Below are positions 45,299-53,680 of a stretch of DNA of 64,000 bases, in pieces. Positions within the stretch are counted from its first letter, which is position 1; each line of letters starts with the position of its first letter. The notes beneath the pieces were generated by a model, which made no database searches, had not been told where the DNA came from, and saw nothing but the letters and a program-made list of their open reading frames with translations. The position numbers were made by a program, and so were the translations under genes. This DNA comes from OFTM382 sp964352615 (lineage in GTDB: Bacteria > Planctomycetota > Phycisphaerae > Phycisphaerales > UBA1924), in assembly GCA_964352615.1 (NCBI GenBank), contig CAYGSG010000002.1, positions 62,001-126,000 of the forward strand, in the 5' to 3' direction.

Positions 45299-45781
45299 TC
45301 ACAGCTGCCAGAGTCCGTGCTCGATGCCGCCGAGGATGTAGATCGAGAATGTACCGTGTCCGCCTGGGATCTCCATGGGCGGCAGGGCCACCTTTGCACC
45401 GGCCCTCTCGGCAGCCTTGACCGCGGCTTCGATGTCATCTACCAAGACATAGGGCCGCACAATCGGCGCTTCCGTATCACGCATCGGTGCACGTACGCCT
45501 ATGCGCCCTCCATCCTTGAGGTCGGCTGTGCGGGCGTTGCCGAACTCTGCGATCGGTTCGCCGAAGACGACACCGTGCGCTTCAGCCATGGCCTCGCACG
45601 TCTCATTCACCGATGGCGTGACGATTTCGAGGTACTGCACCTTGATGGCGTCTGCTTCGACCCGCATCCGATCGGAACCAACCAGCCCGGCGCGAGCCTG
45701 GCCATGTTCAGATGTGACGGCTCCTATGAGCATTAGCGATACGAAAGAAAAAGCAATCAATCGAAGATGTGTTGCGTTCAT
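45299..45781 (-). CDS. Exported VOC (glyoxalase-fold) protein
   Basis: 160 residues from ATG 45781, which overlaps the stop of the upstream VOC gene (ATGA); 45823 is an alternative. A signal peptide is predicted (RLIAFSFVSLMLIGAVTSEH). The VOC fold follows: VQYLEIVTPSVNETCEAMAEAHG, then YVLVDDIEAAVKAAERAGAKV, then GHGTFSIYILGGIEHGLWQL. Metal-dependent or ligand-binding VOC protein of unknown substrate. An exported VOC protein is uncommon. Third gene of the arsR-VOC-VOC operon. Confidence 0.75.
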   Translation of the reverse strand: MNATHLRLIAFSFVSLMLIGAVTSEHGQARAGLVGSDRMRVEADAIKVQYLEIVTPSVNETCEAMAEAHGVVFGEPIAEFGNARTADLKDGGRIGVRAPMRDTEAPIVRPYVLVDDIEAAVKAAERAGAKVALPPMEIPGGHGTFSIYILGGIEHGLWQL

Positions 45782-46173
45782 GATCCAGATTTCTCCTGTG
45801 CGATCTGAATGAGGTTCCCACAAGTGTCATCGAATACGGCCGTGATCACTGTGCCGTAGTCAACCGGTGGCTGAGTAAACCGTACGCCAAGCGACTCCAG
45901 CCGCTTATGCTCCGCGGCAACATCTTCAACCGCGAACGATGTGAACGGAATCCCGTCTTCAACCATCGCAGATTTGAACACCTTGGCCGCGGGATGCACG
46001 TCAGGCTCAAGCCCGACTTCTGGCCCATCAGGATCTTCCTTAGAAACGACCGTGATCCAACAGTGTTCACCCAGGTCGATGTTGTGCTTTGTCTGAAAGC
46101 CCAGGATCGTGGTGTAGAATTCGAGCGCCTTTGCTTGATTGTCCACCATCAAACTACAACCGCTAATTCTCAC
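45778..46173 (-). CDS. VOC family (glyoxalase/bleomycin resistance-like) protein
   Basis: 131 residues, GTG start at 46173 inside the end of the arsR gene. ISGCSLMVDNQAKALEFYTT, TILGFQTKHNIDLG, FTSFAVEDVAAEHKRLESLG and VITAVFDDTCGNLIQIAQ are typical of the PhnB/glyoxalase-like VOC family, with the C-terminal FxDxxGN...Q pattern. Cytoplasmic. Likely repressed by its own ArsR-type neighbour. Confidence 0.88.
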   Translation of the reverse strand: MRISGCSLMVDNQAKALEFYTTILGFQTKHNIDLGEHCWITVVSKEDPDGPEVGLEPDVHPAAKVFKSAMVEDGIPFTSFAVEDVAAEHKRLESLGVRFTQPPVDYGTVITAVFDDTCGNLIQIAQEKSGS

Positions 46174-46459
46174 TTGATTCGCTCCTTTGTCGTGTACTGG
46201 GCCATCGCTCCGTTATGGCTCTCAGTGGTTCGCCATTGAACCAGTGAAACTTGCACCGGCCTTGTCGCTTTGCGATCACCAGCCCCGCGGACTCCAATAT
46301 CTCCAGGTGCTGGGAGATCGCCTGCCTTGATGAGCCGATGTTGTGCTTCATAATCAATCGGCCGCAAAGTTCGAATAGCGACTGACCATCTCGCTCAACC
46401 AGTTCGTCCAGAATCGCCCGCCTGGTCGGATCGGCGAGCGCTCGGTACAGATCATCCAT
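46163..46459 (-). CDS. ArsR family transcriptional repressor
   Basis: 98 residues from ATG 46459 (MDDLYRALADPTRRAILDEL). The longer frame to 46522 would run through the promoter. Winged HTH: DPTRRAILDELVERDGQSLF, then SSRQAISQHLEILESAGLVI and KRQGRCKFHWFNGEPLRAI. No Cys cluster for metal sensing is seen. This subgroup is often found next to VOC or SRPBCC genes. Overlaps the VOC gene by 11 bases; the promoter and operator lie just upstream. Confidence 0.88.
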   Translation of the reverse strand: MDDLYRALADPTRRAILDELVERDGQSLFELCGRLIMKHNIGSSRQAISQHLEILESAGLVIAKRQGRCKFHWFNGEPLRAITERWPSTRQRSESSEN

Positions 46460-46473
46460 AAGACACTCGCTAG

Positions 46474-46503
46474 AGCATACGCAAGTAACTACTTGCATGT
46501 CAA
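46474..46503 (-). promoter_or_regulatory. arsR-VOC promoter with an internal palindromic operator
   Basis: On the minus strand: TTGACA (46503-46498) as -35, an 18-base spacer, and TATGCT (46479-46474) as -10. The spacer holds the perfect inverted repeat GCAAGTA-GT-TACTTGC (46496-46481). The start codon at 46459 is about 8 bases from the expected transcription start, so the leader is very short. The layout is that of a self-repressed operon. Confidence 0.7.
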
Positions 46504-46721
46504 GCAAAGCATGCCGTATCACTGCCCGGGTTCTGGAGATACCGCTGGTCGTGTTTCCTCGTCACAAAGACTGGTCTTTATCGCATTGATTTCAGCTGGT
46601 TTCCTATCACCTCCGATTTTGGAATCTGCTCGCACCGCCTCGACTTCAACGGCAACAGCACCTGCAGCGACACCGGCGACCTCGAGGACGTGGATGCCGG
46701 CCAGATTGGGATGGTTGTGGC

Positions 46722-46898
46722 TTACATCGCCTCGAGTTCGAAGCGTTCGAGCCGGGCAGGGTCCGACGCCAGCTCGGCAGGGAGCGCCTTGATCGCGACA
46801 TCGCGGTCTAGGCGGGAGTCGTGTGCGAGATAGACCACGCCCATGCCGCCTCGGCCGAGTTCGCGGGTGATTTCGTAGGGGCCGATGCGATCGATCAC
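46722..46898 (-). pseudogene. Truncated Ser/Thr kinase gene, N-terminal fragment
   Basis: A GTG at 46898 overlaps the stop of the upstream kinase (GTGA). The frame reads IGPYEITRELGRGGMGVV, then YLAHDSRLDRDVAIKALP, and stops after RLERFELEAM, about 58 residues in. It closely parallels residues 6-60 of the intact kinase at 46895-49678. In another frame the match resumes briefly (NHPNLAGIHVLEV, about 46685-46720) and then ends. The gene is thus broken by a small deletion or frameshift and cut off by unrelated sequence. It was probably a second, tandem kinase-propeller gene. Confidence 0.75.
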
Positions 46899-49678
46899 GG
46901 CGTCTCCCCGAGTTGGCGGCGGATGTCATCAATCAGGCCGGTTCTGAGATACGTCTGGTTGGCGTCGGTCGTCGGCTGCGTTTCGCCAACGGGGGCGATG
47001 TAGAGCATGCGGGTGCCGTCCGGGTGGAGATGCTGCAATCCGCGTCCACCGGTCGCGCCGACATGCTCCATCTCGTGCAGGGGTCGGGGTGCCGAGGGCT
47101 CGAGCCGCCCGTTGACTTCCGTCAGATCGACCTGCATGAGCTGGCCCGTCCAGCCGAGCGCGTCTTTGTCCCGCTTGAAGTAGTACAGCGATCGTCCGTC
47201 CGGCGCCCATTGATGGCCGGAGCCGCCATCGATCGAGATCTGGCGGCGGTCCGGCGGTCCATCGAGCCTTCGAATAAAAAGCTGGCCATTCCCGGTGATA
47301 TTCGAAAAATACGCAATCCAGGCTTCATCCGGGCTGACGACGCCAGCAGCCTCCACGGCCGGCGTCGTCAGCATGGGGCTCGATACCCAGTCTTCGCCGT
47401 CACGCTGCAACGTGTAGAGTTGCCAGTCCGCATCGCTGCTCCATTGGGTGATCAGGATGCGTGACCCATCGGGCGACCAGTCGGTCGTGAACTGCTCGAA
47501 GAGCGAAGCGTCAACAAGGGGGCGAGGCGGGCTCTCGCCGTCGATGCTCACGATGTGCGGGATCTCCGCCGACTCCTCGGTGCTCATGGAGAACGCGATC
47601 TCGCGCCCGTCGGGCGACCAGATCGGATTGGTCGCCACCCGCGGGAGTGTGATTTCTGTGCGCACCCCTCGTGCCAACTCGTAGATGACCAACAACCCGG
47701 CTGACGATCCGCTTCCCGTGCTGAGCGAGTCGAGTCCTGAGCCGAACGTGACGCGGGAGCCATCGGGGCTGATGCGGGGGGTGACCGCCGACGTGGGTTC
47801 ATCAAGCAGCGGCGTGCGCTCGCCGGTTGCGAGATCGATCCAGGTCGGCATGCCGAGAGAGTTGCCGCCCTGCGAGCCGCGGATGTACAACGCGGTGCCG
47901 TCACCGGCAACGGCCAACTGGACGCCGCCGTTGAGGGCCCAGTGTACGACATCGTAGAGGATGGGCTTCGGCGTGCCGACAAGGGCTGGTACCGACCAGT
48001 CCACCAGGCATGCGTACACCGTGCCACCGGATGTATAGAGCAACTCGCCGCCGGGCAGCACGATCGGGAACGTTCCGGCACGTTCGAGCAGCGTTGTCGC
48101 CTGGCCCGAGTCAAGATCGACCACGGCGATCGAGCTCTCGTTGAACGAGTCGCCCCCGCTCTGCGCGGTGAAGACAACCCCTCGTCCGTCCGGCGTCGAT
48201 GCGGGCCAGCGATGCGAGCGGTGCGGCCGATCGCTCTCGAATGAGTCGTACGAGGTGATCGTTTCGGGCGTCCCGCCCGAGGCGGTGACCATATGGAGCA
48301 CCGCGGTTGTGTTGGGCGAATAGACAAGCCGGTCGTTGCCCAGCCATGCCACGCCGCGGTTCGAGGCGGTTGCGTCGGCGAGGCGCTGGGGGGAGCCCCC
48401 GGCCGTGGCGATTTTCCACAACGCCGTATCGGTGAAGTACGCGATCCACGCTCCGTCCGGGCTGAACACGGGCGTTTCGGCGTCCGCCGTGCCCGGCAAG
48501 AGCAGCGCCGCATCGCTGGCGAGTTCTCGCAGCCAGAGCCCGCGTTCGCTGCCGACCGTCGCCGATACCACAAGCCTGGTGCCATCGGGCGAGAGCGCGA
48601 AGTCCGGGCTGTCGCCCGTCAAGAACTCGCCGTCGGGAATCAGTGTCACAGGGAAGGTCAGACGCGCGGGCGATTGGGTTTGCTCCGGTGCCTCCGGCGT
48701 GGGACGGAGCCACATCGCGATACCGAGCCCGACGCATGTCACGGCAAGGAGAGCCGCGATCGCGATCCACCCTCGCGATTGGCCCGGTTCCACGGTGTGC
48801 GATGCGGCATCCGTGGGCTGGGTTAGCAACTCCACCCGCACATCGCCGATATCGCGGTAGCGCAGATTCCTGTCGCGCACGAGGCATCGATCGAGCACAC
48901 GCCGGACGTTTGCCGGTGTCTCCGATGGCAGGCGATGGAGATCGAGGTCCTTGTGCAGCACGGCACCGATCGAGTCCGTAGCGGTCTCGCCGTGGAACGG
49001 GCTCGAACCGACGAGCATTTCGTACAGCACCACGCCGAAGGACCAGATGTCGGTGCGCTTGTCGACGCGACGCCCCCGCGCCTGCTCGGGGCTCATGTAC
49101 GCTGCGGTGCCGAGGATCGCGCCGGCGATCGTGGGCGAATGCTGCGGCTGTGGGGATGTCATCGTCGGGCTGTCCAACGCACCTGTTGACGACTGCCCAC
49201 CCTCATCCGTCCGTGCCAGGCCGAAGTCCAGCACCTTGGCGTCACCATCCGGTGTGACGATGATGTTGGCCGGCTTGAGATCCCGATGGATCACGCCCGC
49301 CTCGTGAGCAGCCTCGACGCCCGCGGCGATTTGCACCGCGAGCTCGATCGCTTCGTCGACCGGCAGCGGTCCACGATCCAGCCGATCGGCGAGCGTTTCG
49401 CCCTCGACGAACTCAAGGACGAGGTACTTCGCGCCGTCTTGCTCTTCGACGCCGTGGATGCCCGCCAGGTTTGGATGGTTCAGGCTCGCGAGGGTCTTCG
49501 CCTCGCGCTCGAAGCGTTCGAGCCGAACGGGGTCTGACGCCAGTTCGGAGGGCAGAGCCTTGATCGCGACCTGCCGATCCAGCCGGGTGTCGGTGGCGAG
49601 GTACACCACGCCCATGCCGCCCCGGCCGAGTTCGCGCTGAATCGTAAATGAACCGATCCGTTCCATCATGGCGGGCAT
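46895..49678 (-). CDS. Transmembrane Ser/Thr protein kinase with C-terminal TolB/WD40-like propeller
   Basis: 927 residues. Kinase domain ~6-270: ELGRGGMGVVYLA (Gly loop), VAIKALP (Lys ~40), VIHRDLKPANIIV (Asp ~133), LDFGLAR (DFG), YMSPEQARG. One membrane helix near residue 305 (WIAIAALLAVTCVGLGIAMW). The outer ~600 residues are propeller repeats of the TolB type: FALSPDGTRLVVSA, PVFSPDGAWIAYFT, PRISPDGSRVTFGS, PIWSPDGREIAFSM, TDWSPDGSRILITQ, HQWAPDGRSLYYFK. Such kinases signal from an external ligand-binding propeller; target unknown. ATG codons at 49669 and 49666 are also possible starts. Confidence 0.9.
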   Translation of the reverse strand: MPAMMERIGSFTIQRELGRGGMGVVYLATDTRLDRQVAIKALPSELASDPVRLERFEREAKTLASLNHPNLAGIHGVEEQDGAKYLVLEFVEGETLADRLDRGPLPVDEAIELAVQIAAGVEAAHEAGVIHRDLKPANIIVTPDGDAKVLDFGLARTDEGGQSSTGALDSPTMTSPQPQHSPTIAGAILGTAAYMSPEQARGRRVDKRTDIWSFGVVLYEMLVGSSPFHGETATDSIGAVLHKDLDLHRLPSETPANVRRVLDRCLVRDRNLRYRDIGDVRVELLTQPTDAASHTVEPGQSRGWIAIAALLAVTCVGLGIAMWLRPTPEAPEQTQSPARLTFPVTLIPDGEFLTGDSPDFALSPDGTRLVVSATVGSERGLWLRELASDAALLLPGTADAETPVFSPDGAWIAYFTDTALWKIATAGGSPQRLADATASNRGVAWLGNDRLVYSPNTTAVLHMVTASGGTPETITSYDSFESDRPHRSHRWPASTPDGRGVVFTAQSGGDSFNESSIAVVDLDSGQATTLLERAGTFPIVLPGGELLYTSGGTVYACLVDWSVPALVGTPKPILYDVVHWALNGGVQLAVAGDGTALYIRGSQGGNSLGMPTWIDLATGERTPLLDEPTSAVTPRISPDGSRVTFGSGLDSLSTGSGSSAGLLVIYELARGVRTEITLPRVATNPIWSPDGREIAFSMSTEESAEIPHIVSIDGESPPRPLVDASLFEQFTTDWSPDGSRILITQWSSDADWQLYTLQRDGEDWVSSPMLTTPAVEAAGVVSPDEAWIAYFSNITGNGQLFIRRLDGPPDRRQISIDGGSGHQWAPDGRSLYYFKRDKDALGWTGQLMQVDLTEVNGRLEPSAPRPLHEMEHVGATGGRGLQHLHPDGTRMLYIAPVGETQPTTDANQTYLRTGLIDDIRRQLGETP

Positions 49679-49715
49679 GATAGCGGGGGTTGCCTGCCCG
49701 GTGGCCTTGCAGGGC

Positions 49716-49805
49716 TTAAGCCGCGGGCGGCAGATTCCCCCGGGACCAGTACATACGCAGCTCGCGGATCATCTGGTGAAACTTCTTGAAATCGACCGGC
49801 TTGGA
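49716..49805 (-). pseudogene. Response-regulator remnant (C-terminal end of a receiver domain)
   Basis: The minus strand reads FLSKPVDFKKFHQMIRELRM followed by YWSRGNLPPAA and a stop. This is the beta5-alpha5 end (conserved Lys-Pro) of the single-domain receiver family that ends in a YW...N.PP tail. The upstream part of the frame, to 50003, shows none of the earlier receiver motifs, so only the 3' tip of the gene seems to survive. It lies upstream of the kinase on the same strand. Confidence 0.55.
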
Positions 49806-49990
49806 GAGAAAAACCAAGCAACGCCCGCTCGATTCAGCGAATCGATACCAGCAGGCCCAGGCTCTGTGCCCGGGGTCACGCGATCTTCCATCGCATGAGT
49901 CCGAGATCGCTGAGACGGTTGGCATACTCGATGCAGCCTGCGCTGTCTCGAACTCAACCAAGGCCGACCGCCGCCGGTACATTGAGCAAC

Positions 49991-51469
49991 GTGGCGTACG
50001 CACTCCGCAACAACCCGCTCAGCATCGCTCAGCTTGCTGCATGCATCCTCGCTCTGGTGCTCGTGCTACCAGCGGCCGCCCAGAGCCCGGCCGATCGCTC
50101 TGCCTCGCTCGAAGCGGACGCCATCGCTGCGTTCTACGCGGGCGACCTCGATACAGCCGAGCGTCTCTTGCGAGAGCACGCCAAGGCCGACCCCGACAAC
50201 CCCGTCCCCCACTACAACCTCGCGTGCGTACTCGCTTCGCGCCACGACCTCGAACCCGCGATGGAAGCGCTCCGGCGGTCCATCGAACTCGGATTCGCTG
50301 ACCGCAAACAGATCGAGCGCGACCCACACCTTGCCAACCTCCGCGAAATGCCCGCGTTCGTGGCGCTTCTATCGCGATGGAACGACGTGCTCGATGCGCG
50401 CGCCGAGGCCAAGGACGCATCGCTCCGCAAGACCTTCGGCCGGTCGTACCTCTTTGACCGCGACGAGCCGCTCCGCCTGCTTTACGCCACCGCGTTCACG
50501 CCCCAGTCGTTCGAGGACGCCCGCCATGAAATCGCTCTCGTGGCCGAGTGGGCCGGGCTCGCGGTTTTCGCTCACGCCCAACTCCCCGCGGATGCCACGC
50601 CGGATGCATGGGTCGCTGTCGTATTGCCCAAACCCGCGCACTTTCGCACCTGGGCGGCCCGCACGCTGGGGCCAGCCGCCGTGCAAGGAACCTCGCAGAT
50701 CGGCGGCATGTACAACCACGACGCCAAGGAACTGTGGGCTGCCGACCTGGGCGGCACACTCCGACACGAGTTCTTCCACGTGCTCCACTGGCGCAGCATG
50801 AACGCCCTAGGCCAGCGCCACCCCATGTGGGTGCAAGAGGGCCTCGCGGCGCTGGTCGAGACTGTCGACCCGCAGGGCGACCCAACGCCGTGCTACCGCA
50901 CCAACCTCATCCGCAAGCAGGCCAAAACCGCGAGCCTTGTCGCCATCGAACAGTTCGCCGGCCCGATCGGCCAGCGACTCCACCGCGATCAGCCATTGAG
51001 GTTCTACGCGCAGGCCCGGGCCGTGTTCCTGTACCTCTTGGAACGCGGCCTGCTTGGTGAGTTTTATGCGCACTACACCGGTCACTACCGCGACGACCCG
51101 ACCGGCCTCGCCTCCCTGCTCGCTGTCACAAAGACCGACGCAGCGGGCTTCGATGCCGACCTTCGCTCCTGGGCGCTGGGGCTGCCAGAAGTCCCGCTCG
51201 ATCTTGGCCCGGGCGACGCGGCCCTGGGCGTGCGCATCGACCCCGCCTCGACAGGAGAAGGCCTCAAGATCACCGGCTTCGTGGGCCGAAGGCCCGATGG
51301 GCTCCGGCTCGGCGACATCATCACCCACGTCGGCGGCAGGCCCACCCGCGACTACTACGAGCTCGTCCGCGTCGTCTCGGAGCACGCCCCGGGCGATGAA
51401 ATCGAGGTCCGCTACCGCCGGCGGACCACCCACGGCACCGCTGAGCTGACACTTCGCGAGGTGCGTTGA
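49991..51469 (+). CDS. Exported TPR / gluzincin metalloprotease-like / PDZ protein
   Basis: 492 residues if it starts at GTG 49991, just before a signal peptide (NPLSIAQLAACILALVLVLP, cleavage near AAAQ); ATG 49931 and 49895 are longer alternatives. TPR-like repeats (FYAGDLDTAERLLREHAKAD, PHYNLACVLASRHDLEPAME) lead to a zinc-protease motif RHEFFHVLHW (HExxH) with WVQEGLAALVE downstream as the third ligand. A C-terminal PDZ domain follows (LRLGDIITHVGGRPTRDYYE). Periplasmic peptidase of unknown target. Confidence 0.75.
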   Translation: MAYALRNNPLSIAQLAACILALVLVLPAAAQSPADRSASLEADAIAAFYAGDLDTAERLLREHAKADPDNPVPHYNLACVLASRHDLEPAMEALRRSIELGFADRKQIERDPHLANLREMPAFVALLSRWNDVLDARAEAKDASLRKTFGRSYLFDRDEPLRLLYATAFTPQSFEDARHEIALVAEWAGLAVFAHAQLPADATPDAWVAVVLPKPAHFRTWAARTLGPAAVQGTSQIGGMYNHDAKELWAADLGGTLRHEFFHVLHWRSMNALGQRHPMWVQEGLAALVETVDPQGDPTPCYRTNLIRKQAKTASLVAIEQFAGPIGQRLHRDQPLRFYAQARAVFLYLLERGLLGEFYAHYTGHYRDDPTGLASLLAVTKTDAAGFDADLRSWALGLPEVPLDLGPGDAALGVRIDPASTGEGLKITGFVGRRPDGLRLGDIITHVGGRPTRDYYELVRVVSEHAPGDEIEVRYRRRTTHGTAELTLREVR

Positions 51470-51500
51470 GGATCGACTTCAGGGCCGCTACCTTGCCCCC

Positions 51501-52460
51501 ATGGCAGACACGACCCCCATCACCGAAACCAAGCCCGCGCCGACCCCCAACCCAGCCCTGGGCGCCGTCAAGGCGGTGCGATCAGACACCCCGTTGGTCG
51601 ATGTGATGGCGGGCGAGATACGTCGTGAGATCCGCGTCCACGAGCACGGCTTTGTTGCTCTCGTTGATGCGATGCCCCGGCTCGTTCCCCAAGGCCAGAC
51701 CGCCGACAGCGCGATCGTGCAGGCCGCCCGCGTCTCGTACGGCCAGGGCACCAAGCAGGTCAACGAGGACCGCGGGCTCATCCGCTACCTGCTCAGGCAT
51801 CGGCACACCACGCCGTTCGAGATGATCGAGTTCAAGTTCCACATCGCGATGCCCATCTTCGTCGCGCGCCAGTGGATCCGTCACCGCACCGCCAACGTCA
51901 ACGAATACTCGGCCCGGTACTCCATCCTGCCCGACCGGTTCTATGTGCCCACCGCCGACAGCGTGCGCAAGCAGTCAGCCTCCAACCGCCAAGGCGGCGA
52001 AGAAACCTTCAGCACCGATGATGCCAACGAAGTGCGCACAGCCGAGGACTTCCTCGCGCTGCTCAAGGACGTCGAGGCGCTGTACCCGCGGTACCTCGAA
52101 CTCACCAAGCAAGGCGTAACCCGGGAGCTGGCACGCACCGCCCTGCCCGTCAACATGTACACCGAGTGGTACTGGAAATGCGACCTGCACAACCTGCTCC
52201 GGTTCCTGTCTCTGCGCATGGACTCGCACGCCCAGCAGGAAATCCGTGACTTCGCCCAAGCGATGCACGACCTGATCGAGCCGATCGTGCCCATCACCAT
52301 GGAGGCCTGGCGCGACTACGACACCGGAGCCATGCCCCTCACACGCCTGGAGATAGAGGCGATCCGCGATATCGCAGCGGGCGGCAAGGGCGAGCTGGCC
52401 TGCGACAACAAACGCGAGAACCGCGAGTGGCTGGACAAGCGCGAGCGGCTAGGACTCTGA
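51501..52460 (+). CDS. thyX: Flavin-dependent thymidylate synthase
   Basis: 319 residues. The ThyX motif is present as WIRHRTANVNEYSARYS (RHR...S). Also FEMIEFKFHIAMPIFVARQ and ARTALPVNMYTEWYWKCDLH. Makes dTMP using FAD, NADPH and methylene-THF. The ~30-residue N-terminal extension is Pro/Thr-rich. The 3' end overlaps the convergent ABC ATPase gene by 12 bases, so no terminator separates them. Confidence 0.95.
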   Translation: MADTTPITETKPAPTPNPALGAVKAVRSDTPLVDVMAGEIRREIRVHEHGFVALVDAMPRLVPQGQTADSAIVQAARVSYGQGTKQVNEDRGLIRYLLRHRHTTPFEMIEFKFHIAMPIFVARQWIRHRTANVNEYSARYSILPDRFYVPTADSVRKQSASNRQGGEETFSTDDANEVRTAEDFLALLKDVEALYPRYLELTKQGVTRELARTALPVNMYTEWYWKCDLHNLLRFLSLRMDSHAQQEIRDFAQAMHDLIEPIVPITMEAWRDYDTGAMPLTRLEIEAIRDIAAGGKGELACDNKRENREWLDKRERLGL

Positions 52461-53573
52461 AGCAAGCCGACGGCCGAACTCGCCCGGCTCGAAGAAACAT
52501 GCACGGCCTGCATCGAGCCGAACGCTAACCCTTTCGCCCTTTACCATTGCTTGTGCGTCGGCTGTGGGCATGCGGATGACCGCATCGGTGCGCACACCAT
52601 CTGCTCTACCCGCAGGGCCCAGCACCACACCCACGTCGGCAACATCGCCGAGCAACCCAACCGAGGCCACGCACGCAGGCCAGTCGCTGTCCGTCGGGAG
52701 TTCACGCACAACTCTCGCGGCTTGGGGACGGAATCCCAGCACCAGCTTGGTCCCAATGTTGATTGCACCATCGCTGCCCAGCCCGTGCGAGATCGCACCG
52801 TCGCGTTCCCACTCCCACCGGCCGCTATTGCCAACCGTGCCCTCAAGGAAGTTCATCGGCGGGCTTCCGATCAATTCCGCGACGGCCCGATTCTGCGGCT
52901 TTGCGTGGACCTCTATCGGCGCGCCAATCTGCTGCATCCTGCCGCCCGCCATCACCGCGATGCGGTCGCCCAAGCTCATCGCTTCCTCTTGGTCGTGTGT
53001 CACATAGACCGTCGTGATGCCCAGCAAGTCGTGCAGCCCCCGAAACTCGCTGCGGAGTGCGTATCTGACCGGTGCATCGAGGTGGCTCAGCGGCTCATCC
53101 AGCAGCCACACAGTCGGCCTGAGCGCGACAGCCCGGCCCAGGGCCACACGCTGACGCTGGCCGCCTGAAAGCTCCCCCGGCGTGCGGTCCAACCATGCGC
53201 CCAGCCCAAGCATGTCCGCAGCCTCCGCGACGCGGGCCGCGATCTCACCCTTGGGTGCCCTTCGTGCGCGCAGCGCGAATGCCAAGTTCTCCCGCACCGT
53301 CAGGTGCGGGTACAGCGTCGAGGCCTGCCCCACCATCGCTACACCGCGCTCACTGGGTGCGACACGGAGCACCGATCGGCCGTCAATCTCGATCTCGCCT
53401 GTGGTCGGTGCTTCGAGGCCCGCGATCATGCGGAGCGTCGTGGACTTGCCGCAGCCAGAAGCCCCGAGCAGCACGAGCAGCTCGCCCGTGCGCACGTCGA
53501 GATCGAGCCCATCGAGCACGGGCTCGGCCTTGCCGAAGCGCTTACCGACCTGCTTGAGGGTGACACTGGCCAT
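52449..53573 (-). CDS. MalK/UgpC-type ABC transporter ATP-binding protein
   Basis: 374 residues from ATG 53573 (53579 also possible). Walker A LLGASGCGKSTTLRMI, Q-loop VGQASTLYPHLTVREN, signature GELSGGQRQRVALGRA, Walker B VWLLDEPLSHLD, H-loop TVYVTHDQEEAMSLGDRI. The C-terminal ~130 residues form a TOBE-type regulatory domain (MNFLEGTVG, LGFRPQAARVV). Such ATPases serve sugar or glycerol-phosphate importers. No permease or binding protein is nearby, so it may serve transporters elsewhere. Confidence 0.9.
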   Translation of the reverse strand: MASVTLKQVGKRFGKAEPVLDGLDLDVRTGELLVLLGASGCGKSTTLRMIAGLEAPTTGEIEIDGRSVLRVAPSERGVAMVGQASTLYPHLTVRENLAFALRARRAPKGEIAARVAEAADMLGLGAWLDRTPGELSGGQRQRVALGRAVALRPTVWLLDEPLSHLDAPVRYALRSEFRGLHDLLGITTVYVTHDQEEAMSLGDRIAVMAGGRMQQIGAPIEVHAKPQNRAVAELIGSPPMNFLEGTVGNSGRWEWERDGAISHGLGSDGAINIGTKLVLGFRPQAARVVRELPTDSDWPACVASVGLLGDVADVGVVLGPAGRADGVRTDAVIRMPTADAQAMVKGERVSVRLDAGRACFFEPGEFGRRLASES

Positions 53574-53623
53574 GCGCACGGAGCATATCCGTCGGCCACA
53601 ATTGGTGGGCGGGTCGAAAAAGA

Positions 53624-53652
53624 CAGACCCCCGCCCAATGGGCGGGGGTCTG
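53624..53652 (-). terminator. Intrinsic terminator of the PEP-CTERM gene
   Basis: CAGACCCCCGCCC (53624-53636) and GGGCGGGGGTCTG (53640-53652) form a perfect 13-bp stem with a 3-base loop. On the minus strand it is followed by TCTTTTTCG. It lies 29 bases after the PEP-CTERM stop and ahead of the ABC ATPase start. Confidence 0.85.
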
Positions 53653-53680
53653 CGAGAGAATTCGTAGAAGCGATCGCGGA

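Noticed and set aside
46519..46932. A 137-residue minus-strand frame across the kinase relic
   Set aside because: The frame is out of register with the recognisable kinase sequence over most of its length; only a short stretch (NHPNLAGIH) matches, as expected of a frameshifted pseudogene.
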